A DNA stretch of 64,000 bases from Synanceia verrucosa. Lineage: Eukaryota > Chordata > Actinopteri > Perciformes > Synanceiidae. Of the stretch, positions 57,790 to 64,000 are shown in pieces; the first letter of the stretch is position 1, and each line of letters opens with the position of its first letter. The stretch is from the NCBI GenBank assembly GCA_029721515.1, contig JAQQSB010001520.1, positions 32,614 through 96,613 of the forward strand. Reading direction: 5' to 3'. The notes under the pieces are model-generated. The model saw only the letters and a program-made list of their open reading frames with translations. It made no database searches and was not told the DNA's origin. A program made the translations under genes and the position numbers.

Positions 57790-60700
57790 TAGGCTGCCAT
57801 GGCCTCAGAAATACCTGCCTTGCCACCAAAAAAAGAGGACAACCAGGAAGAGGGTCCTCACCAGCCCAGCGGTCTCAAGCAGACAGAAGAAACGTTGGCA
57901 TCCACAATGTCCAAGATCAGGTTTGTCCTCTACTATATGAAGATTATAATAAGCATAAAGATGACATATAGAATAGTTATATAATAGATACAGATAAAGT
58001 GCAGCAAACATGTCTCTGCAGCATCCCAAACCAGAGAAAGGGAACCTGTACAAGAAGGCCCTCAGATAGAATATCAAGAGATGGCAAGTCTTGGTGAGCA
58101 TAATGACTGTTCTGAAACAGCAATTGATTATTTTTATTACATTTATTTCCAGTTTCCTCGACTTATTCAGGACTATGTTTTGTTAGAAACTTACTAATTT
58201 ACTAATGTTGATAAATGATGCAGGTAACAAGTTGTAGGATGATGTATTTCTCTTTCTTTAATTTGTCTTCAAAAGTTATTCAACATGCCTATATTATCCA
58301 TTATACCTTGAGTTTTAGGCTTGTAACAGCTGATGCCCTTTTTAGAAACACGTCTCCAACACTTCAGGGACACCCTTACTGCCATCCAGTTTCCTGAGGC
58401 AACAGGCACAACCCTTTCTGCTTGGGCTCAAAGGCAGCGTCTCTCGGATGCAAGGATGAAACCTGCACGGCCTGTGCTTTTTGATGCAAAACTTGCAGCT
58501 GAGAGAATAATCAACCAAAAGTGCCACAGGTGTTGTGCAGCAGAAGCTGTCATCAGGTGTCTGGAATGTGTGCCACTGGACATGGAGTTTCTCTGTGCTA
58601 CCTGTGACATGGAGGCCCACAAAGGAACATCTTCCATGACAGAGAGGCTCTCTTCCATGGTTTTCTGGAACCCATTCCCCCTACAACAGCTGTGTTGATG
58701 GATGATAATGGCCAGCCACAGTTTCATGAACAAAGTACGTTAAGATTATTATTATATTACAATATCCTACTGTAGTGTCATTCCCCAGACAGTGTGTACA
58801 CATCACATTGTAACTTTATTCTCAAACCTTAAGAAGAATGAGGTGGAAGTGTTCATAGCTGATAGCTGATTGGTAAAAGTATGACTGGTTTTGACCAGCA
58901 TATCTTGGGGAATGATAATTAAATGTCCACATTGTGGACACACACACAATGACAGTTGAAATACTGTTGTGGCTGGCTTTTTTAATGTGTTTGAGGCACT
59001 ATTTTGAGGATGAGATAAGCATGTTTGAAAATGCATTGGAGAAAGAACTACAAATGTAACCCTTCTAACTTCATTCTGTATTTTAGTATGTCAACTTCCT
59101 GTTCCTTCACCAGGAACAATCTGCAAATATAATCTGCTCAGGCAAACTACTGCAGTTTGGTTAGTGAAAAATCCTTGTTCCTAAATAAATGTACTTGTTC
59201 ACAGGCCGATGTGGCGTGTACTTGCCAGAAGAAATCCTGTCCATCCTGCTCAGCTGAATGGACTCCTTAGGTGAAAGACCTGCTTTTGTATCGTACTGGC
59301 CATCTAGTACCAGCTGCCAAACCCTCTACAAGTTTGATGTCTTCACCTCTTTTGAGCACATGAAGGTGACAGCACCAGCCATGTGCAGACAGGCCTTATT
59401 GAAAATGTTGGAGCACAGATCTTTAAAGCTGGAAGGAGTAAATCTGTCTTAATCACATTGAAACATATATTACATATTACTTTATTGCTAATATTAATGT
59501 TGGGCATCACTTTAAAACAAATCATAATCTAATTGTTTGCAGGCAGACAGTATCTGTGCTGACACATTCCAGCTAATTTTCTTTGAATATTCATTTTGTC
59601 ACTTCAAAGAAGAGGAAATGTGTCACGTCCAACAGTTTGTCTGTCAGCCTGTTCTCCAGACATGCTGGCTGTTTGCTGTGATGGAAACCGAAAACATTAC
59701 AGGTTTTCCAAGTCAAAAGGGTAACCTTCAGTATCAGAGGTTAGTTTAGGATTGTTTGGAATAACACCCCCCCATAGGTATGCTTTTTTGAGAATAATTT
59801 GACATTTCAACAAATAATAATAATGTACTTTGTCATCGTTACTATATATGGACAGGACTGAGGAGCCACCCATATTTGAGGGCTTGTTCCTGGCCAAAGA
59901 CAAGGAGGTATCCACATTTGTTGACCTTGTCAGAGGCAACGTGCCAACTGTAAGTGTTTATGAATTAGATATTTTTATTGTTGTAGTTTTTGGATGTGTT
60001 TTTATGTGTAATCTGACTTTGTAGGGAAATGACCACGCTGTCTGTGGCCCTGCCAAATTTACAGCTGGCAGAGCCATGTCAAAAAAGTCTGGTGCTCAGA
60101 TAGATGAGGAGGACATTCAAGTTGCCGTTTGCAGGTTTGTATTTGTGTTTGTGTGGATACCTGCATAGTTCTTGAGGCTGGTGTCACAATTCCTGTTGTC
60201 ATCACAGTCCAAGTCTTATTCATAGTAATAATTGGAAGTATTACTTATGCTTGGATGCAGAGTTATATTTATCACTCTTTTGTTGCAGGAAAGTGTTTTT
60301 TTTTGTTTTTTACAGACATCCAGCTGACAGAGTTTTGCTCTTGATCAGAAGATCTCCAGAGAGAGATCTCAAATACGGCAAATGTGTCTTTCTTCTGTAT
60401 GGATGTGACATGCAGCTAATCCTCATTGCTGTTTTACATATTTATCCCTTTGGTCAAAATGGTCTATGTCATACCTTTACAGTGATTGTATTTATTGTAG
60501 ATTTATGCAGTAATTAAGATGTGTCTTTATCAAACTGTCAATATGCTGCTTCTGCTTTTCAGATCCTGGCCCGACCTGAACAAGGTAGCCGAGCAGTTAC
60601 CAGAGCTTTTGCAGTTGACAGACATGAGACCATTACTGAGTGTCATGCATGCTAAAGCCCATACACCAAAATGTGAGGTACATGCAATCACTCAAATTGT

Positions 60701-61795
60701 AATGTGACAGTAGCTACAGGGAAATACCAGACTAGCCAACAGAATATGCTGTGTTATAACCTTCACCAAGTGTTTTAAGTTACTCTTGTGAATTTGTAGA
60801 ATGTTGTGCTTTTGTAATGACATATTTGAAAGGCCATTTTCAAATCTAAAGCAAAGGACATGCTCTTTAAAAGCTGTGCATGTCATGCATTATTGGATTA
60901 TAGGGGTGTCACGGTATGAAAGTTTAACCTCATGGTTACTGTGACCAAAATGATCACGGTTTTGGTATCATTCTTGGTATTATTTAAAAAGTGTGTTGAA
61001 TATGTTCAGAAAACATTCTACACAGTCCTACACAAACTGAAATAGTTTCAAAAAAAGTGTAAAAAATACAGAGAAAGCCTTATCAAAAGTACAAGTTTTT
61101 ATTTTTCAACTTTTATTTTGAAATTAAAGCAGGTAATTCTTATAGTCAACATTTTTATCGGGTTTACCGCTACACATTAGCGTGACATCTCTATTGGATG
61201 ATGTTCTATCAAAAACATAGTGCAAACTATGGGCTTTGTAACTCTTCTTACATTGTGCTGCAGGTGAGATGGGGTGGGAGAAGTCAGGATGGAGCAGGAA
61301 ACACAGTTGGAGAGGAAGTGGAGCAAGTATGTAATTATTGTAAAATGAGTCTTAATCAAAATCAAAACACTAGAAGCAGGTTATTTGTTATGTAATTGAC
61401 CGGCCTGGTGTGAGGAATAAATCCTATCCTTTATATCATCCTTTATTGCTGAAATGACAGGTGGGCTGGTCATATTTTTAGCTATGTTAATGCATGTTGC
61501 TGAAAGGGACCACAAATGTCAAATGCAGGGTTTTTCATAAACTTCATGCTGTGTATATAGCCTGAACATAAATGGAATATTTTCTTTGTCGGTTAACAGT
61601 TTTCTGTCCCGGGCAGCTCTCATTACCAAATCCATGACAAAGGCAGGTTGGTACCACAGTCATACCTCACACTGTGATAAGGCAACCCTCAACAGTGTAA
61701 ACATTTCTATGAACGATACAGCTGTATCACTTTACTGTAATTAAAGTGACTAAACAACAGACTAAATTCATTTATTAATTCCTACCATTATGATG
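57790..61795 (+). pseudogene. KDZ (Zisupton-type) transposase gene, longest 5' copy
   Basis: After an acceptor-like CATAG, an ATG in GCTGCCATGG opens at 57799 (MASEIPALPPKKEDNQEEG). Later exons encode LETRLQHFRDTLTAIQFPE (58338-), the cysteine cluster CHRCC...CLEC...CATCDMEAHK (58518-58620) and, after a one-base frameshift, FHDREALFHGFLEPIPPTT. There follow CQLPVPSPGT (about 59095), LYKFDVFTSFEHMKVTAPA (about 59320-59385), ICADTF to CWLFAVMETENI (59550-59700), GLFLAKDKEVSTFVDLVRG, CGPAKFTAGRAMSKKSGAQI with DEEDIQVAVC (60040-60135), SWPDLNKVAEQL to HAKAHTPKCE, WGGRSQDGAGNTVGEEVEQ and FLSRAALITKSMTKA. About 101 bases including the YRGEIFA exon (present at 16675-16775) are deleted at 60350. The gene is cut at 61795 by Pao/BEL. 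It lacks the C-terminal exons and has frameshifts, so it is dead as it stands. Confidence 0.75.
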
Positions 61796-64000
61796 ATGGT
61801 ATTAGAAGGTGATTCCCCAGGGTCTCCCCTCCCAGTTGGTGAGTGTGAAGCTGCGGTGGAATGTAATCTGCCCAAGCTCCACATACTCCTCAAAAAGTTT
61901 GATGGCTTCGCCTCTGAGGCTTTCTGAAAGTGGCTTGTCCCAGGTTTCTCTGGTAAGTTTTCCACCCCCGTCTCCTGGAATGCTTTCCTCACAAGGATTG
62001 CCCCCTTCTGTTTTTGGCAGGTGTTGCACCAGGCTGATGGGGTCATGAAGCCCAGCCACCTGGCTTAAAAGCTCCCTTCTAATCAGTGGGTCCAGGAGTT
62101 CCCTGAGTCTCACCTCCTCCCCTTGAGAAGATCTTTGCTCACCCTCACCTTTTCTTCCTCTTGAAAAGTTGATGGATGTTAACATGTAGAGTTTATCTTC
62201 TCCCACATTATAACCAACACCCAGAGCTTTGTTATCTTCGTCTGCTCATCTGATTTGGAAGAATGATGGTTGGGAAACTTTTTGTCACACATCCTCCTCT
62301 CCTTCCCTGGACAGCATCACTCCTTTGCCTCCCACTGTTGTTCTACTCTGACCGTACCTATGGTTTCACCAGGGAAGCCCCAGCTCTCAGGATTTCCCCA
62401 CACACCTTGGGTAATTTCATCTCAGTTTCTCCAGGCTGTTGTGGGAGATAAGGATGTCATCATCATACCTATCCTCTTCAGGGACTCTGCATTCCTCTGT
62501 CCGATGAGCAAAGATGGAGAAAGCTTGGCTGTTTCTCTCATAGCTAGATTGTGCTATACATCCAGCTGGTCTGTCTCCCACATATTAACACGGGTGATGG
62601 CATACTCTCTTATCTCCTCCTCAGGCTTATCCCTCCAAAGGGGTCGGTGCAGGTGCATTTCACATTCCTCTAACCACACTGGTGTACATCTTCTTGATGT
62701 CTCCAAAGACTTGGCGTATACCCCTCTTCTGAACCTCAATAACACAGCTCTACCAGTTAGATTGAACACATCAGGTCCCTTCAGCAGAGAAGATCATTCA
62801 TACTTATCCCTTTGAATTTTTGACTGCTGTTCCGCCTGTCGTGCTGGGGTCGTGACAGGGAATGTGGGTTTGGTGCCAACAGGTGGATCACGTACTACAC
62901 TGGTCCTTTCCATTTCCTCCTAATTCCATCAGAAAGCTCAATGGCAGCAGCCCACTCCAACCATTTCATGGATCTGTGTTGTGTACATGGTTTTCGACTC
63001 TGGTTGTCTCTGCAGCTGTCTTTCTGTCCCCTTAAGAATGTGGCCTCTACTGCGCTTTTGTTGTTAGGAAGTGAAATTGGGGTCCAGCCCATAGCAGAAA
63101 AGTTCGTGAGCTATTACTCTGCCTTGAGTGTGTCTTGATCCTAACTCCGGGAGGAGGTATCTTTTGTTTTTCACTTTCATGGCCATCCTGCCTACACCAT
63201 GTAGGATTAAAGTCACTTTCTCGCAGACCGTAATGTTCAGCCTTTCCAGCAGCTTTGTAGGTTATGTAGTTTGTATCAGAAGCTTAAGATCAATTAGAGT
63301 CCCAATCTTCTGACCTGCATTTGCGGTGACCTCCATCCCAGCATCATGATGACAGGGAGTTACGCGTAGTCTATTCCTGGCCAGAAGCTCAGTCCAGGTC
63401 TCGCTGGTGTTAATCCTGCCTGCAGTGCTGTTGGTGAAGGTTTTCTGCACCTCTCTGCCATCTCTGGGGAAAACTCCAGACAAAAAGTCCTGTTGAAGCG
63501 ATCATTAGATGGAGGTCTTTGATACCTTCTCCACGCTGCTCTTCAGTGCTTCTGCTGCTGTTTCCTTTTGGGCAGAGGAAGTAGTGGTGACTAGATGTTC
63601 CCCTCTCTTTACAGTCTTTGTTCCTGCATAAGAAGGTGTCTCTGCAGTATCCATCACTCTCCTTGGCATCCAAGGCATTTTGTGCAAGCTCCCACTCTTT
63701 TCAGGGCAGCCTTCTTCTCATGGAGATTCAGTCTCTTGAACTTCTGACAGAGGAATATTTTGTCATGGTGTCATTCATCACCACACACAGCTTTTACGTA
63801 TGTTCCCAAGTGCTTTCTTTGCTGTCCTTGTGGTGGCATATTTTTTTTCTCAGGTTTCTTGGATGAATGGTAGTCTGGTTTTTCAGTCTTTCCCACTCCT
63901 TCAAGCTGCTCTAGCCTCTCAAGAATCTCTTCAGTTCTTCAGGAATCTCAATAATGCATCAAAGTGGTTGCTGGAAGTGACATTGCTACTTGGGTCTACC
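61796..64000 (-). pseudogene. Pao/BEL retroelement, second copy, runs off the window
   Basis: Minus-strand counterpart of 18199-22160 in the same order: A17-like segment (SFTLTNWEGRPWGITF, 61802-62045), RT pieces (AVLLRFRRGVYAKS, CRCISHSSNH on the opposite strand) with heavy frame disruption, protease piece (NAGQKIGTLIDL, about 63270-63330), zinc-knuckle part and the end of gag. About 620 bases present in the first copy (roughly 19445-20060) are missing at about 63075-63085. Many one- or two-base insertions relative to the first copy break every domain. It meets KDZ at the same junction as the first copy. Confidence 0.75.

Overview
The window looks like repeat-rich nuclear DNA of a teleost fish. 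It carries intron-split transposase exons with GT/AG borders, Tc1-like, piggyBac-like and KDZ (Zisupton-type) DNA transposons, a Tx1/L1-type LINE, a Rex1/CR1-like LINE with a matching tRNA-derived SINE, Pao/BEL retroelement genes, retrovirus-like LTR remnants, minisatellites and CA, TA and GT/GA runs. I found no host protein gene, rRNA gene, functional tRNA gene or CRISPR array. Almost every long reading frame is transposon-derived and most are broken.

Layout: 0-2.3 kb, LTR-like sequence and nested MITEs. 2.3-4.5 kb, a 72-83 bp minisatellite. 4.5-18.2 kb, a minus-strand composite that begins with an LTR at 4548 and then holds a LINE (ORF2, then ORF1), a MITE and a KDZ transposase gene. The KDZ gene folds back on itself as a 1.57 kb inverted repeat (13914-15487 and 16630-18198). 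18.2-22.2 kb, a Pao/BEL gag-protease-RT gene without LTRs, on the minus strand. 22.2-36.8 kb, a second, inverted copy of the same composite (KDZ 3' exons, LINE, shared spacer, LTR), in which LINE ORF1 has swollen into a 7.8 kb CAG-rich array. 36.3-38.5 kb, the 3' part of an endogenous retrovirus. 40.2-44.1 kb, a second minisatellite array interrupted by a Rex-like LINE and a SINE. 44.1-45.8 kb, a third copy of the KDZ 3' exons. 46-49.8 kb, a SINE, a piggyBac remnant and a LINE copy inverted at its 5' part. 50-57 kb, Tc1-like and retroviral scraps and promoter-like DNA. 57-61.8 kb, the longest KDZ gene copy, again fused to the Pao/BEL gene (61.8-64 kb, running off the window).

The parts do not form a host pathway. 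They record a locus built by nested insertion, inverted segmental duplication and repeat expansion. The most striking features are three copies of one LINE ORF1 whose Q/H-G-P-S-A-P repeat has 2, about 27 and roughly 220 units; an ATGA overlap joining LINE ORF1 and ORF2; two upstream mini-ORFs in the LINE leader that both spell the histone H2A N-terminus and differ only at third codon positions; a templated inverted insertion in one LINE copy; and a KDZ-Pao/BEL junction present twice. Percent identities, phylogeny and species assignment need alignment tools and are not claimed.
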